Source: Bradyrhizobium liaoningense (GTDB lineage Bacteria > Pseudomonadota > Alphaproteobacteria > Rhizobiales > Xanthobacteraceae). Taken from it: a stretch of 64,000 nucleotides of DNA. Below are positions 36,691 through 46,690 of the stretch, piece by piece. The DNA lies in contig NZ_JAFCJM010000002.1 in NCBI RefSeq assembly GCF_018130955.1, positions 227,350 through 291,349 on the forward strand, in the 5' to 3' direction. The notes beneath the pieces are model-generated. The model saw only the letters and a program-made list of their open reading frames with translations. It ran no database searches and was not told the DNA's origin. How positions within the stretch are numbered: position 1 is the stretch's first letter; every line of letters begins with the position of its first letter. A program made the position numbers and the translations under genes.

Positions 36691-37725
36691 ATGACCATCA
36701 AAAACGACGTTGTCGAATCGATCGGCAATACCCCGCTGATCAAGCTGAAACGCGCCTCCGAGCTGACCGGCTGCACCATTCTCGGCAAGGCCGAGTTCAT
36801 GAATCCCGGCCAGTCCGTGAAGGACCGCGCCGGCAAATGGATGATTTTGGAAGCCGAGAAGCGCGGCGAGCTGAAGCCGGGCGGCCTGGTCGTCGAAGCG
36901 ACCGCCGGCAATACCGGCATCGGGCTAGCCGTCGTCGCCAGCGCCCGCGGCTATCGCACGCTGATCGTGATCCCGGAGACGCAGAGCCAGGAGAAGAAGG
37001 ATATGCTGCGGCTATGCGGCGCCGAGCTTCTGGAGTCGCCGGCGCTGCCCTATGCCAATCCGAACAACTACCAGCATGTCGGCCGCCGTCTTGCCGACCA
37101 GCTCCGCAAGACCGAGCCGAACGGCGTGCTGTTCGCCGATCAGTGGAACAATCTCGACAATCCCAAGGCGCACTACGATTCGACCGGACCGGAAATCTGG
37201 CAGCAGACCAATGGCAAGGTGGACGGATTTATCTGCTCGGTCGGCACCGGCGGCACGCTGGCCGGCATCAGCCGGTACCTGAAGGAAAAGAACAAGGACA
37301 TCGTCACCGCCTGTGCCGATCCGCACGGCTTCGGGATGTACAACCTTTTCAAGAATGGGGAGGTGAAATCGACGCCGGGCGATTCGATCACCGAAGGCAT
37401 CGGCCTCGGACGCAAGACCCCGGTCGTCGAGACCGCGAAGGTGGATGACGCGTTCCTGATCTCCGATGAGGAAGCCGTCACGATCATCTACGAATTGCTG
37501 CAGCACGAGGGCCTGTGCCTGGGCGGCTCGACCGGCATCAACATCGCCGGTGCCATCCGGCTCGCCAAGCAGCTCGGCCCCGGCAAGACCATCGTCACGA
37601 TCCTCTGCGACTCCGGCGGCCGCTATCAGTCAAAACTGTTCAATCCGGAGTTCATGCGCTCGAAGAGCCTGCCGGTGCCTGACTGGCTGGAGACGCGCTC
37701 GAAGATCGAGCTGCCGTTCGTCTAG
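36691..37725 (+). CDS. cysK: Cysteine synthase A (O-acetylserine sulfhydrylase)
   Basis: This PLP enzyme makes cysteine from O-acetylserine and sulfide. The PLP lysine lies in NPGQSVKDRAGKWM (about residues 38-51), the substrate loop is EATAGNTGIGLAVVAS and the phosphate-binding loop SVGTGGTLAGISRYL; GGSTGINIAGA marks the C-terminal part. At 344 residues it is slightly longer than E. coli CysK, as in other rhizobia. Single gene, 77 bases after cfa. Confidence 0.95.
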   Translation: MTIKNDVVESIGNTPLIKLKRASELTGCTILGKAEFMNPGQSVKDRAGKWMILEAEKRGELKPGGLVVEATAGNTGIGLAVVASARGYRTLIVIPETQSQEKKDMLRLCGAELLESPALPYANPNNYQHVGRRLADQLRKTEPNGVLFADQWNNLDNPKAHYDSTGPEIWQQTNGKVDGFICSVGTGGTLAGISRYLKEKNKDIVTACADPHGFGMYNLFKNGEVKSTPGDSITEGIGLGRKTPVVETAKVDDAFLISDEEAVTIIYELLQHEGLCLGGSTGINIAGAIRLAKQLGPGKTIVTILCDSGGRYQSKLFNPEFMRSKSLPVPDWLETRSKIELPFV

Positions 37726-37736
37726 CTCCTTCGGAA

Positions 37737-38267
37737 TTAGCGGCGTCCGCCCGACGAGATCCGCGAGAAGCGGTCGGTTGCGGTCGACGCCCTGCCCGCC
37801 TCGCCCCAGCGGTCGGACGATGTGTCGAGAGCGCTGCCGGCGTCGTCGGCGTAGCCGCTCGGCCAGAAATACAGGATCAGCATCAGCACGAGATTGACGA
37901 GCCCGCCGATCACCGTGCCCTGATGCTCCTGACCGATCGCCAAGGCGGGAAATTTCGCGGCCAGCAGCCGGTCGATGAACATGAAGGCGATCCAGAGCGG
38001 GACCACGCAGACCGGATCCCATCCGATGTCGCGGATGCGCATCGATTGAAGGGTGAAGCTCGCCACCGCGAACAGCACGATGGCGACGATGGTGATGGGG
38101 CTCTGCAGCAGCTCTTCCGGCCGCATCATCGTCGGCATGGCGTGCCTCAGCGCGAACATCGCGATGAAGAAGCAGATCGCGGTCATCACGATCGCCAAGA
38201 CGATCGTGGCCAGAAAGAACTGCAATCGCCCCATGCGGGCGTTGAGACCGAACAGGAATCCGAGCAT
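37737..38267 (-). CDS. DUF805 membrane protein
   Basis: The 176-residue protein begins MLGFLFGLNARMGRLQFFLA, the DUF805 entry motif (N-x-x-G-R-x-x-R/Q-F). Four hydrophobic helices and a short disordered C-terminal tail (DRFSRISSGGRR) follow. It is an inner-membrane protein of unknown function. The start at 38267 is preferred over upstream in-frame codons because it fits the domain. Convergent with cysK. Confidence 0.88.
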   Translation of the reverse strand: MLGFLFGLNARMGRLQFFLATIVLAIVMTAICFFIAMFALRHAMPTMMRPEELLQSPITIVAIVLFAVASFTLQSMRIRDIGWDPVCVVPLWIAFMFIDRLLAAKFPALAIGQEHQGTVIGGLVNLVLMLILYFWPSGYADDAGSALDTSSDRWGEAGRASTATDRFSRISSGGRR

Positions 38268-38403
38268 TGGCGCACCCCTCTTGGGCAGCCACATGCGCGG
38301 CAATTGCTTTCGGACCGATGAACCGGCCGCAAGCGCCCGCCGGCATGATGTCCGGCCGCTTACGAAGATATCGACAATTTGACGCTTTTGGCCGATGCCG
38401 CGG

Positions 38404-39144
38404 TCAGCGAAGGATCTGGCTCAGGAACAGCTTTGTGCGGGTGTGCTGGGGGCTCGCGAAGAATTCGTGCGGCGTGTTGGCCTCGATGATCTGGCCGGCG
38501 TCCATGAACACGACGCGGTTCGCCACCTCGCGGGCAAAGCCCATTTCGTGGGTCACGACCAGCATGGTCATGCCTTCCCGGGCGAGGTCCACCATCGTGT
38601 CCAGCACTTCCTTGACCATTTCCGGGTCGAGCGCCGAGGTCGGCTCGTCGAACAGCATCACCTTGGGGTTCATGGTCAGCGCGCGGGCGATCGCGACGCG
38701 CTGCTGCTGGCCGCCGGACATCTGGCCCGGAAACTTGTTGGCCTGGTGCGGGATCTTGACCCGCTCCAGGAACTTCATCGCGGTCGCTTCGGCGTCCTTC
38801 TTCGGGATGTTGCGCACCCAGATCGGCGCCAGCGTGCAATTGTCCAGCACCGTCAGGTGCGGGAACAGGTTGAAACTCTGGAACACCATGCCGACCTCGC
38901 GGCGCACGGCATCGATATGCTTCAGGTTCGGCCCGAGCTCGATGCCGTCGACGACGATCTCGCCCTCCTGGAATTCCTCCAGCGCATTGATGCAGCGGAT
39001 CAGCGTCGACTTGCCCGAGCCCGACGGGCCGCAGATCACGATGCGCTCGCCCTTCTCGACGTCGAGATCGATGTCCCGCAGCACATGAAAATCGCCGTAC
39101 CATTTGTTGAGGCCGGAAATCTTGACGATCGGGTTCGCGGACAT
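38404..39144 (-). CDS. aapP: General L-amino-acid ABC transporter ATP-binding protein
   Basis: The 246-residue polar amino-acid ATPase has Walker [15 protein letters not shown]-loop [14 protein letters not shown], signature [15 protein letters not shown], Walker [15 protein letters not shown] and H-loop VVTHEMGFA. It is the last gene of aapJQMP, 8 bases after aapM. The start is at MSANPIVK; the longer open frame overlaps aapM. Confidence 0.95.
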   Translation of the reverse strand: MSANPIVKISGLNKWYGDFHVLRDIDLDVEKGERIVICGPSGSGKSTLIRCINALEEFQEGEIVVDGIELGPNLKHIDAVRREVGMVFQSFNLFPHLTVLDNCTLAPIWVRNIPKKDAEATAMKFLERVKIPHQANKFPGQMSGGQQQRVAIARALTMNPKVMLFDEPTSALDPEMVKEVLDTMVDLAREGMTMLVVTHEMGFAREVANRVVFMDAGQIIEANTPHEFFASPQHTRTKLFLSQILR

Positions 39145-39152
39145 GGCTGACC

Positions 39153-40664
39153 TCAGTTGCGGCGATGGGCGTTGAGACGTCTCTCGACAAAGAGCGAGTA
39201 GCGCGACATTCCAAAGCAGAAGATGAAGTAGATGATCCCGGCAAAGGCAAAGCCGGTGAACAGGGTCGTCGGCGTCGACCATTTGGGATCCGCAAACGAC
39301 GCACGCAGCGAGCCCAGGAGGTCGAACAGCGCCACGATCGAGACCAGCGAGGTGTCCTTGAACAGCGAGATGAAGCTGTTGACGAGGTTCGGAATGACGT
39401 GGCGCAGCGCCTGCGGCAGCACGATCAGCGAGGTCGTCTTCCACCAGGACAGCCCGAGCGCCGCGGCGGCTTCACCCTGCCCGCGCGGGATCGCAGCCAA
39501 GCCGCCGCGCACGTTCTCGGCCTGGTAGGCGCCGGTGAACAGCGCGATGCCGATCAGCGCGCGCACGAGGCCGTCGACCGAAAAATTGCCGGGCAGGAAC
39601 AGAGGCAGCATGTAGGTGGCGAAGAACAGCACGGTGATCAGCGGCACGCCGCGCCAGAACTCGATGAAGGCGATCGAGAAGATCCGGATCAACGGAATGG
39701 TGGAGCGCCGCCCCAGCGCCAGCGCGATGCCGATCGGAAGCGAGGTGACGATGCCGGTCACGGAAACCACCAGCGTCACCAGGAGCCCGCCCCACAGGCT
39801 GGTCTCGACGATCGGGAAGCCGCCGTGATCGAGCCCCATGAGCTTGATGACGATGGCGATGGCCGCGAACGTCGCGATGCTCGATGCGAGCGCACGCCAC
39901 CCGCTGCGTATCCCGCCGCCGAGGAAAAAGGCGATCAGGGAGACGACAACGGTGGTGATGGCGAAATCGGCCCAGACCGACTGGCCCGTCCCCTGGAGCT
40001 GGTCGCGCAGCCCGGTCAGCGGAAAGATCAGCCATTGGATCGCCGTGCCGATCAGCACGATGAGTTGGCCGATAATCCACAGCAGCGGTCCGATCGCCGA
40101 GCTCTTGCTGAGATTGAGCAGCGCCCCGCCGGCATTGAGGATGCTGTCATCGAACAGCTGCAGGAGGCCGGCGGTCCAGCTCAGGCCGAAGCCGGTGATG
40201 CCGCCGCCGCGCAACAGGAAGAACGCGACCACCGGAAAGGCAAAGAAGAACAGGCCGGCATTCAATCCCTTCGCCGGAAGCCGCGGAATGAGCAGCGGCA
40301 GCAGCAGTGCGGCCGCCAGGAAGAAGGTGAGATTGACCCGCCAGCGCTCGGCTTCCGGATAGAAGCCGTACATCAGTTGCGGGAATTTTGCCTGGATGTA
40401 GGGCCAGCAGGCGCCGGCCGCGTTCTCCCCGATGCACGCCGTGCGGTCGTTGCCGGTCCAGACCGCGTCGACCAGCAGGAACCTGACTGATGGAACGATG
40501 GTGAACCAGAGCAGCAGGGCGCCGACGATGGTCAGCAGAATGTTGGTCGGCGAATTGAACAGGCGGGTGCGCAGTAGGCCCACAAAGCCGGTGGTCTTCA
40601 CCGGCGCGGGTCGTTCGCCGACGAGGTCCTGACGGACGAAGGATGACGCGGTGATATCGGTCAT
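39153..40664 (-). CDS. aapM: General L-amino-acid ABC transporter permease AapM
   Basis: The 503-residue permease has extra N-terminal helices before the HisM-type core. The core contains a [20 protein letters not shown] segment and the EAA-like loop [20 protein letters not shown] that contacts the ATPase. It pairs with AapQ to form the membrane channel. The start at [10 protein letters not shown] (40664) lies 13 bases after the aapQ stop. Confidence 0.95.
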   Translation of the reverse strand: MTDITASSFVRQDLVGERPAPVKTTGFVGLLRTRLFNSPTNILLTIVGALLLWFTIVPSVRFLLVDAVWTGNDRTACIGENAAGACWPYIQAKFPQLMYGFYPEAERWRVNLTFFLAAALLLPLLIPRLPAKGLNAGLFFFAFPVVAFFLLRGGGITGFGLSWTAGLLQLFDDSILNAGGALLNLSKSSAIGPLLWIIGQLIVLIGTAIQWLIFPLTGLRDQLQGTGQSVWADFAITTVVVSLIAFFLGGGIRSGWRALASSIATFAAIAIVIKLMGLDHGGFPIVETSLWGGLLVTLVVSVTGIVTSLPIGIALALGRRSTIPLIRIFSIAFIEFWRGVPLITVLFFATYMLPLFLPGNFSVDGLVRALIGIALFTGAYQAENVRGGLAAIPRGQGEAAAALGLSWWKTTSLIVLPQALRHVIPNLVNSFISLFKDTSLVSIVALFDLLGSLRASFADPKWSTPTTLFTGFAFAGIIYFIFCFGMSRYSLFVERRLNAHRRN

Positions 40665-40677
40665 GCGCCAAGCCTCT

Positions 40678-41883
40678 TCATGCTCCAAGGCTCCTGCTGA
40701 TGCGCCAACCGTAGACGCTCATGATGGCGCTCGTGACGAGCGAGATCAGGAGGTAGACGCCCATCGTCATGGCGATGATCTCGATCGCCTGCCCGGTCTG
40801 GCTCAGCGACGTGCCGGCAAACACCGAAACCAGATCAGGATAGCCGATCGCGACCGCAAGCGAGGAATTCTTGGTGAGGTTGAGGTACTGGTTGGTCAGC
40901 GGCGGCACGATGACACGCATCGCCTGCGGCACGACGATCAGACGGAGCGTGGTGCCGCGGCTCAGGCCGAGCGACGCCCCCGCCTCCATCTGCCCCTTGT
41001 GCACGGACAAGATGCCGGCGCGCACGATCTCGGCGATGAAGGCGGCCGTATAGGTCGACAGCGCCAGGGTCAGTGCCACGAATTCCGGGATGATGCGCGA
41101 GCCGCCGGCAAAATTGAAGCCCTTGAGCTGCGGCAATTCGAAGATGAAGGGCACACCGAACGCCAGCATCGCGGCGAGCGGCAGCCCGACCAGGAGGCTC
41201 AGCACGTAAGGCCAGATCCGGATCACCTGGCCGCGCTGGAACAGCGCCCGCCGCGAATAGCTGCGCAGAGCAAGCGACCCGATAATGCCGAGCCCCAGCA
41301 TGACCAGGAAAGGCGTCAGACCGGGCTCGCCGATTGGCGAGGGAACGACCAGTCCGCGATTGCTGATGAAGGCGAGGCCGAGCAGCGAAATGCTCTGGCG
41401 CGGATTGGGCAAGGCCGCCAGCACCGCCAGGTACCAGAACAGGATCTGGAACAGCAGCGGCAGGTTGCGGATGAGCTCCACATAGATCTCGCCGACGCGC
41501 GACAGCAGCCAGTTGGGCGAGAGCCGGCACAGCGCGACGATGAAGCCGAGCACGGTGGAGAACACGATGCCGATGACGGAAACAATGATCGTGTTCAGGA
41601 GCCCGACCACGAACACGCGCAGGAACGTGTCCGAGCCGGTATAGGGGATCAGGGTCTGATTGACGTCAAAACCCGCATTGTTCCTGAGGAAGCCGAAGCC
41701 CGCGGCGATGTGCTGGTTCTCGAGGTTGGCGCGGGCATTGGAGACGATCTCATAGGCAATCCAGCCCAGGATCGCGGCGAAGGCGAACTGGACGGCGACG
41801 CCGTTCCAGCCAGCCTTCCCGCCCAGCACGCGCCTGATCCTCAGCGCGATCTGGGTCGGCGGTTTGCGGGCTTCGGTGCTCAT
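40678..41883 (-). CDS. aapQ: General L-amino-acid ABC transporter permease AapQ
   Basis: The 401-residue permease has a HisM-type C-terminal half. VGLLNTIIVSVIGIVFSTVL forms the first core helix region, and the EAA-like loop GQMEAGASLGLSRGTTLRLI is clear. It lies 24 bases downstream of aapJ. Confidence 0.95.
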   Translation of the reverse strand: MSTEARKPPTQIALRIRRVLGGKAGWNGVAVQFAFAAILGWIAYEIVSNARANLENQHIAAGFGFLRNNAGFDVNQTLIPYTGSDTFLRVFVVGLLNTIIVSVIGIVFSTVLGFIVALCRLSPNWLLSRVGEIYVELIRNLPLLFQILFWYLAVLAALPNPRQSISLLGLAFISNRGLVVPSPIGEPGLTPFLVMLGLGIIGSLALRSYSRRALFQRGQVIRIWPYVLSLLVGLPLAAMLAFGVPFIFELPQLKGFNFAGGSRIIPEFVALTLALSTYTAAFIAEIVRAGILSVHKGQMEAGASLGLSRGTTLRLIVVPQAMRVIVPPLTNQYLNLTKNSSLAVAIGYPDLVSVFAGTSLSQTGQAIEIIAMTMGVYLLISLVTSAIMSVYGWRISRSLGA

Positions 41884-41907
41884 CGCCGCAGCCGTGCTTG
41901 CGGGCGA

Positions 41908-42924
41908 TCAGCGGATCGGCGGCGCGTACTGAAGTCCGCCCTTGTTCCAGAGGCCGTTGAGACCGCGGGCAATGCCGAGCGGCGAGCCGGACCCGACGTT
42001 GCGGTCGAAGACGTCGCCGTAATTGCCCACGTGCTTGACGATCCGCACGACCCAATCCTTGGTCAGACCAAGTTGCTCGCCGAAATTGCCGTCGGTGCCG
42101 AGAACGCGTTTCAGCTCCGGATTGTCCGACTTCGCCTTCTCGTCGATGTTCTTGGCGTTGAGCCCCAGTTCCTCAGCAGTGACCATGGCAAACAGCGTCC
42201 ATTTCACGATGTCGAACCACTGGTCATCGCCATGGCGCACCATCGGGCCGAGCGGCTCTTTCGAGATGATCTCCGGCAGCACAACGTGATCGCCGGGATT
42301 GGCAAGCTTCAGACGATTTGCATAGAGGCCGGATTGGTCCGTGGTGAACACGTCGCAGCGCCCGGATTCGTAGGCCTTGACCGTTTCGTCGTTGGTGCCG
42401 AACGCGATCACCTCGTACTTCATGTTGTTGGCCCTGAAGTAGTCGGCGAGGTTCTGCTCGGTGGTGGTTCCGGTCTGGACGCAGACCGACGCGCTATTGA
42501 GTTCGAGAGCCGAATTCACCTTCAGCGACTTCTTCACCATGAAGCCCTGCCCGTCGTAATAGGTGACGCCGGTGAAGTTGGCGCCGAGCGAGGTGTCGCG
42601 CGAGATGGTCCAAGTGGTGTTACGCGAGAGGACGTCGATCTCGCCGGACTGAAGCGCGGTGAAACGGTCCTTGGCCGACGTCGGCACGTACTTGACCTTG
42701 CTCGGATCGTTGAAGATCGCAGCCGCGATCGCGCGGCAGACGTCGACGTCGAGCCCGGTCCAGTTGCCCTTGTCGTCCGGTGACGAGAAACCCGGCAGGC
42801 CCTGGCTGACGCCGCAGGACAGCGAGCCCCGGTCCTTGATGGTCTTGAGCGTCTGGGCATAGGCGGCCTGTGTCGACAGGCCGGCGGCAAAGGCAAGGGT
42901 GAGAACCAGGGTTACGCGTTTCAT
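41908..42924 (-). CDS. aapJ: General L-amino-acid ABC transporter binding protein
   Basis: The 338-residue periplasmic binding protein has a signal peptide (MKRVTLVLTLAFAAGLSTQA, cleavage after AYA). It continues TLKTIKDRGSLSCGVSQGLP and GLDVDVCRAIAAAIF, with SVCVQTGTTTEQNLADYF in the second lobe. It captures a broad range of L-amino acids and feeds AapQMP; in Rhizobium this system is important in symbiosis. It is the first gene of the operon; a near-consensus sigma-54 site lies about 67 bases upstream. Confidence 0.95.
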   Translation of the reverse strand: MKRVTLVLTLAFAAGLSTQAAYAQTLKTIKDRGSLSCGVSQGLPGFSSPDDKGNWTGLDVDVCRAIAAAIFNDPSKVKYVPTSAKDRFTALQSGEIDVLSRNTTWTISRDTSLGANFTGVTYYDGQGFMVKKSLKVNSALELNSASVCVQTGTTTEQNLADYFRANNMKYEVIAFGTNDETVKAYESGRCDVFTTDQSGLYANRLKLANPGDHVVLPEIISKEPLGPMVRHGDDQWFDIVKWTLFAMVTAEELGLNAKNIDEKAKSDNPELKRVLGTDGNFGEQLGLTKDWVVRIVKHVGNYGDVFDRNVGSGSPLGIARGLNGLWNKGGLQYAPPIR

Positions 42925-42990
42925 GGCTGGGCCTTTCAAAGGTCGCTTCAGGGTCTTCGTCTCGCAGGCGTCTCTGCCGGCAGCGTCCCT

Positions 42991-43006
42991 TGCAAGACTC
43001 GTGCAG
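42991..43006 (-). promoter_or_regulatory. Candidate sigma-54-type promoter for aapJ
   Basis: On the minus strand CTGCACGAGTCTTGCA matches the -24/-12 pattern TGGCAC-N5-TTGCA except that one of the two key G residues at -24/-25 is T. The spacing is correct. No NtrC-type site was found nearby, so the call is weak. Confidence 0.3.
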
Positions 43007-43216
43007 GACACGGCCCTGCAGGACATCCTTGCCGAACGCGGCGACCATGCTGGAGGGCCAAATCCTGAAATCCTCGCCGCCAAGCGTCTTGCCCTTCAGG
43101 CTCTTACGCTTGGTTCGGTCTAGGCGATGGATCGAAGATCGCGGCAGGCCCCTCAACATGCGGCGACAGAATAGCACCCCCGCATCACAGAACGACTGGC
43201 GAGCCGGGTCAAGGGG

Positions 43217-43247
43217 TTGACGGGACTCTTCTGTGTTCTGTTATTAA
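43217..43247 (+). promoter_or_regulatory. Candidate sigma-70 promoter for metC
   Basis: TTGACG (43217-43222) is a good -35 box; TTATTA/TATTAA at 43241-43247 is a weak -10 at 18-19 bases spacing. It lies about 75 bases before the metC ATG. Confidence 0.35.
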
Positions 43248-43318
43248 CGGTTGCGGCCCTTCCGCCGGCCCGCCGGAGGCTCGATGCCTCCCGAAAACCA
43301 GCTCTTGAAAGCACGCGC

Positions 43319-44512
43319 ATGGATTCTCCGCAGGGCTCGACGCCCGTTCCCCAGCACCCCGAAACCCGCCTCGTCACGTCCGGCCGCGACACCAAGGCGC
43401 AGAAGGGTTTTGTCAATCCGCCCGTCTTCCACGGGTCGACGGTGCTCTATCCGACCGCCGAGGACCTGCACGCCCATCGCGGCGAGTTCCAGTACGGCCG
43501 CCATGGCACGCCGACCACCCGCGCGCTCCAGGACATGCTGATGGCGCTGGAAGGCCCGCAATGCGCCGGCGTCGGCCTTGTGCCCTCGGGACTTTCGGCG
43601 ATCTCGACCACCCTCCTCGCGGTGCTCAAGGCCGGCGACCACCTCCTAGTCTGCGACAATGTCTACCGGCCCTCGCGCAATTTCGCCAACGGCCTGCTCT
43701 CCCGCTTCGGCGTCGAGACGACCTATTTCGATCCGCTTGTTGGCGCCGGCATCGAAAAACTGTTCAAGCCGAACACCCGCGCCGTGCTGGTGGAGGCGCC
43801 GGGCTCGCAATCCTTCGAGATGCCCGACATCCGCGCCATCGCCGAGGTCGCCCATGCCCGCGGCGCGCTGGTCATCGACGACAACACCTGGGCGACCCCG
43901 CTCTATCACCGCTCGCTCGAACAAGGCGTCGACATCTCGATGCAGGCCGCCACCAAATATATCGGCGGCCACTCCGACATCATGTTCGGCACGATCTCGG
44001 CCAACGCAAAGGCCTGGCCGCTGCTCGCCGAGACCATCCGCCTGCTCGGCGTTTGCGCCGGACCTGACGACGTCTTCCTCGCGCTGCGCGGCATGCGCAC
44101 GCTCGCGGTGCGGCTGGCGCAGCACTATCGTTCGGGACTGGAGATGGCGCGCTGGCTCGGTGCCAGACCCGAGGTCGCGCGCGTGCTGCATCCGGCGCTC
44201 GAGACCGACCCGGGGCACGCGATCTGGAAGCGGGACTTCACCGGCGCGTCGGGTCTGTTCAGCGTCGTGCTGAAGCCCGCACCGCAGAAGGCCGTCGATG
44301 CCATGCTCGATACCCTCAAGCTGTTCGGCATGGGCTTTTCCTGGGGCGGCTTCGAGAGCCTGGTCATCCCCTTCGACTGCGACGCCTACCGCACCGCGAC
44401 GAAGTGGTCGCCGGGCGGCCCGACGCTGCGATTCCATATCGGGCTCGAGAATGTCGAGGACCTCAAGGCCGACCTCGATCGCGGCTTGGCTGCCTTCAAC
44501 GCGGCAATTTGA
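43319..44512 (+). CDS. metC: Cystathionine beta-lyase
   Basis: This PLP-dependent enzyme cleaves cystathionine to homocysteine for methionine synthesis. The PLP lysine lies in DISMQAATKYIGGHSD (about residue 212). EFQYGRHGTPTTRALQDML and VIDDNTWATPLYHRSLEQG are Cys/Met-metabolism family blocks. The start is ATG 43319 (MDSPQGSTPVPQHPETRLVT), giving 397 residues; the open frame is longer upstream, but that part overlaps the promoter region. Divergent from aapJ. Confidence 0.92.
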   Translation: MDSPQGSTPVPQHPETRLVTSGRDTKAQKGFVNPPVFHGSTVLYPTAEDLHAHRGEFQYGRHGTPTTRALQDMLMALEGPQCAGVGLVPSGLSAISTTLLAVLKAGDHLLVCDNVYRPSRNFANGLLSRFGVETTYFDPLVGAGIEKLFKPNTRAVLVEAPGSQSFEMPDIRAIAEVAHARGALVIDDNTWATPLYHRSLEQGVDISMQAATKYIGGHSDIMFGTISANAKAWPLLAETIRLLGVCAGPDDVFLALRGMRTLAVRLAQHYRSGLEMARWLGARPEVARVLHPALETDPGHAIWKRDFTGASGLFSVVLKPAPQKAVDAMLDTLKLFGMGFSWGGFESLVIPFDCDAYRTATKWSPGGPTLRFHIGLENVEDLKADLDRGLAAFNAAI

Positions 44513-44644
44513 GCCTTCGCGCTGGGCATCGCGCCCAATGCGCGTGCGATCGCAAAGGTTAACGCGAGCGTGTGCGAACAAAGTGATTGATCCCCAGTCA
44601 TTTGGGGGTAGCCTGATCCTTCGACTCCATTCCGGAGGCGGAGC

Positions 44645-46336
44645 ATGGGAAGCTTGGTACTACTCGACCTGATGGGTGGCGTTGCGCTGCTGCTGTGGGG
44701 CCTGCACATGGTCCACAGCGGCATTTTGCGCGCCTTCGGTCCGGACCTGCGCCGGCTGCTGGGGCGCGCGCTCAGCAACCGCTTCAGCGCCTTCGCCGCC
44801 GGGCTCGGCCTCACCGCCCTGCTCCAGAGCAGCACGGCGACCGCCCTGATCACCAGCTCGTTCGCGGCCGAAGGGCTCGTCAGCCTGGTTGCGGCGCTCG
44901 CCATCATGCTGGGGGCCAATGTCGGCACCACGCTGATCGTGCAGGTGCTGTCGTTCAACATTGCTGCCGTCGCGCCGGTCCTGTTCGTGCTCGGGCTCGT
45001 GGCATTCCGCTCAGGCCCGCGCTCGCGCATCAAGGACATCGGCCGCGTCGCGATCGGGCTCGGCCTGATGCTGCTGTCGCTGCACATCCTGCTCGACACG
45101 CTGGCGCCGGCCGAGAACGCGCCGGGCGTGCGCATCTTCATGTCGGCGATCACAGGCGATCCCATCCTCTGCATCCTCATCGCGGCCGTGATCACCTGGG
45201 CCGTGCATTCGAGCGTCGCCAGCGTGCTTTTGATCATGTCGCTGGCCTTCTCCCAGTTCATCTCGCCGCAGGCCGCGCTGGCGCTGGTGCTCGGCGCCAA
45301 TCTCGGCAGCGCCATCAACCCCGTCTTCGAGGGCGCGCGGCGCGAGGACCCCACGAGCTACCGCCTGCCGGTCGGCAATCTCATCAACCGCGTCATCGGC
45401 ATCGCGCTGGTGCTGCCGTTCCTGCATCCGATCGCCGACCTGCTCCAGGCCTGGCAGCCGGATGCGGCCAAGATGACCGCGGCGTTCCACATCGCGTTCA
45501 ACGTCGCCACCGCCGCGCTGTTCATCGGCCTGCTCGACGTCATGGCGCGGTTCCTGACCTGGCTCCTGCCTGAACGCGTGCGGGAAGCTGATGCCTCCCG
45601 GCCCCGCTACCTCGACGAAAGCGCGCTGGAGACGCCGTCCCTTGCGCTCGCCGATGCTGCGCGCGAGGTGCTGCGCATGGGCGACCTCGTCGAGGTCATG
45701 CTGCGCAAGGTGATGGCGGCAATGATGACCGACGACCGCGCGCTGGTCGATCAGGTCTCCAAGACCGACAACATCGTCGACAGCCTGGACGAGGCGATCA
45801 AGCTCTACGTCACCAAGCTGACGCGCGGCTCTCTCGACGAGAGCGAAGGACGCCGCGCGATGGAAATTGTCTCCTTCGCCATCAATCTCGAGCATATCGG
45901 CGATATCATCGACAAGAACCTAAGCGAGCTCGCGACCAAGAAGATCAAGCGCCGCTTCCAGTTCTCGCCCGAGGGCGCCGAGGAACTCGCGGCCTTCCAC
46001 AAGAAGACGATGGAATCGCTGCGCATCGCCTTCGGCGTGTTCATGTCCGGCGACGCCAACGAGGCGCGCAAGCTGCTGGTCGAAAAGGCGTCGCTGCGCA
46101 ACACCGAGCTCGCCGCGATCGAGCGCCATCTCGACCGCCTGCGCGAGGGCCGCCCGGAAACCATCGAAACCACGTCGCTGCATCTCGACGTGCTGCGCGA
46201 CCTACGCCGCATCCACTCGCATATCTGCTCGGTGGCCTATCCGGTGCTGGATGCCGCCGGCCAGCCCTATCGCCGCAACGAGGCGGAGCCGGCCGCCCTG
46301 CCCGCATCCGGAGCGGCCTCGGCACTGCCGCGCTGA
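44645..46336 (+). CDS. Na/Pi cotransporter family protein with PhoU-like domain
   Basis: The 563-residue protein has an N-terminal membrane domain of two inverted NptA-type repeats. The QSS motif is visible in GLTALLQSSTATALI (about residue 60), and the second repeat has HSSVASVLLIMSLAF. A cytoplasmic C-terminal PhoU-like helical bundle (about 330-545) follows. Homologues carry out sodium-dependent phosphate uptake or export. GGAGGCGGAGC directly precedes the ATG. Single gene. Confidence 0.92.
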   Translation: MGSLVLLDLMGGVALLLWGLHMVHSGILRAFGPDLRRLLGRALSNRFSAFAAGLGLTALLQSSTATALITSSFAAEGLVSLVAALAIMLGANVGTTLIVQVLSFNIAAVAPVLFVLGLVAFRSGPRSRIKDIGRVAIGLGLMLLSLHILLDTLAPAENAPGVRIFMSAITGDPILCILIAAVITWAVHSSVASVLLIMSLAFSQFISPQAALALVLGANLGSAINPVFEGARREDPTSYRLPVGNLINRVIGIALVLPFLHPIADLLQAWQPDAAKMTAAFHIAFNVATAALFIGLLDVMARFLTWLLPERVREADASRPRYLDESALETPSLALADAAREVLRMGDLVEVMLRKVMAAMMTDDRALVDQVSKTDNIVDSLDEAIKLYVTKLTRGSLDESEGRRAMEIVSFAINLEHIGDIIDKNLSELATKKIKRRFQFSPEGAEELAAFHKKTMESLRIAFGVFMSGDANEARKLLVEKASLRNTELAAIERHLDRLREGRPETIETTSLHLDVLRDLRRIHSHICSVAYPVLDAAGQPYRRNEAEPAALPASGAASALPR

Positions 46337-46351
46337 GGGCGGGCCCCCGGA

Positions 46352-46690
46352 TCAGCGGTCCAGCGTCTGCGAGGCACGACCGCGGTTCTTCACGATCAGC
46401 ATGATGTTGCGGATGTAGATGATGGTCGCCAGCGCCTGGCCGAGGATGATGACCGGCTCGCGCTTGACGACGCCGTAGACCAGCGTCATCAGCCCGCCGC
46501 CCATCGAGCAGAACCAGAACGCCATCGGCACAACGCTGTTGCCGGCGCGTTCGCTCGCGATCCACTGCACCAGGAAGCGCGCGGTGAAGAACAGTTGCGC
46601 GATCAGGCCGAACGCCAGCCAAAAGTCGAATTTTGCGACGAAGACATCGTAGAGATAATTGCTCAGCGCCTGACCGTATTGAATGATCAT
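46352..46690 (-). CDS. Lipid-A-disaccharide synthase N-terminal (LAB_N) domain membrane protein
   Basis: The 112-residue protein has three TM helices. It has the LAB_N pattern WLAFGLIAQLFFTARFLVQW, SERAGNSVVPMAFWFCSMGG and VYGVVKREPVIILGQALATI. The family accompanies GT2 and ArnT-like enzymes in lipid A modification and is named for its fusion to LpxB, but has no catalytic residues. Its ATG overlaps the GT2 stop (ATGA), so they are coupled. Confidence 0.9.
   Translation of the reverse strand: MIIQYGQALSNYLYDVFVAKFDFWLAFGLIAQLFFTARFLVQWIASERAGNSVVPMAFWFCSMGGGLMTLVYGVVKREPVIILGQALATIIYIRNIMLIVKNRGRASQTLDR

Larger units (their letters stand above)
42925..43318. other. Divergent intergenic region aapJ / metC
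   Basis: 394 bases without a supported gene. It carries the candidate promoters listed separately for aapJ (minus strand) and metC (plus strand). Confidence 0.45.

Noticed and set aside
40651..42783. Plus-strand open frame of 710 codons
   Set aside because: Antisense shadow of aapQ and aapJ; no recognisable domain.
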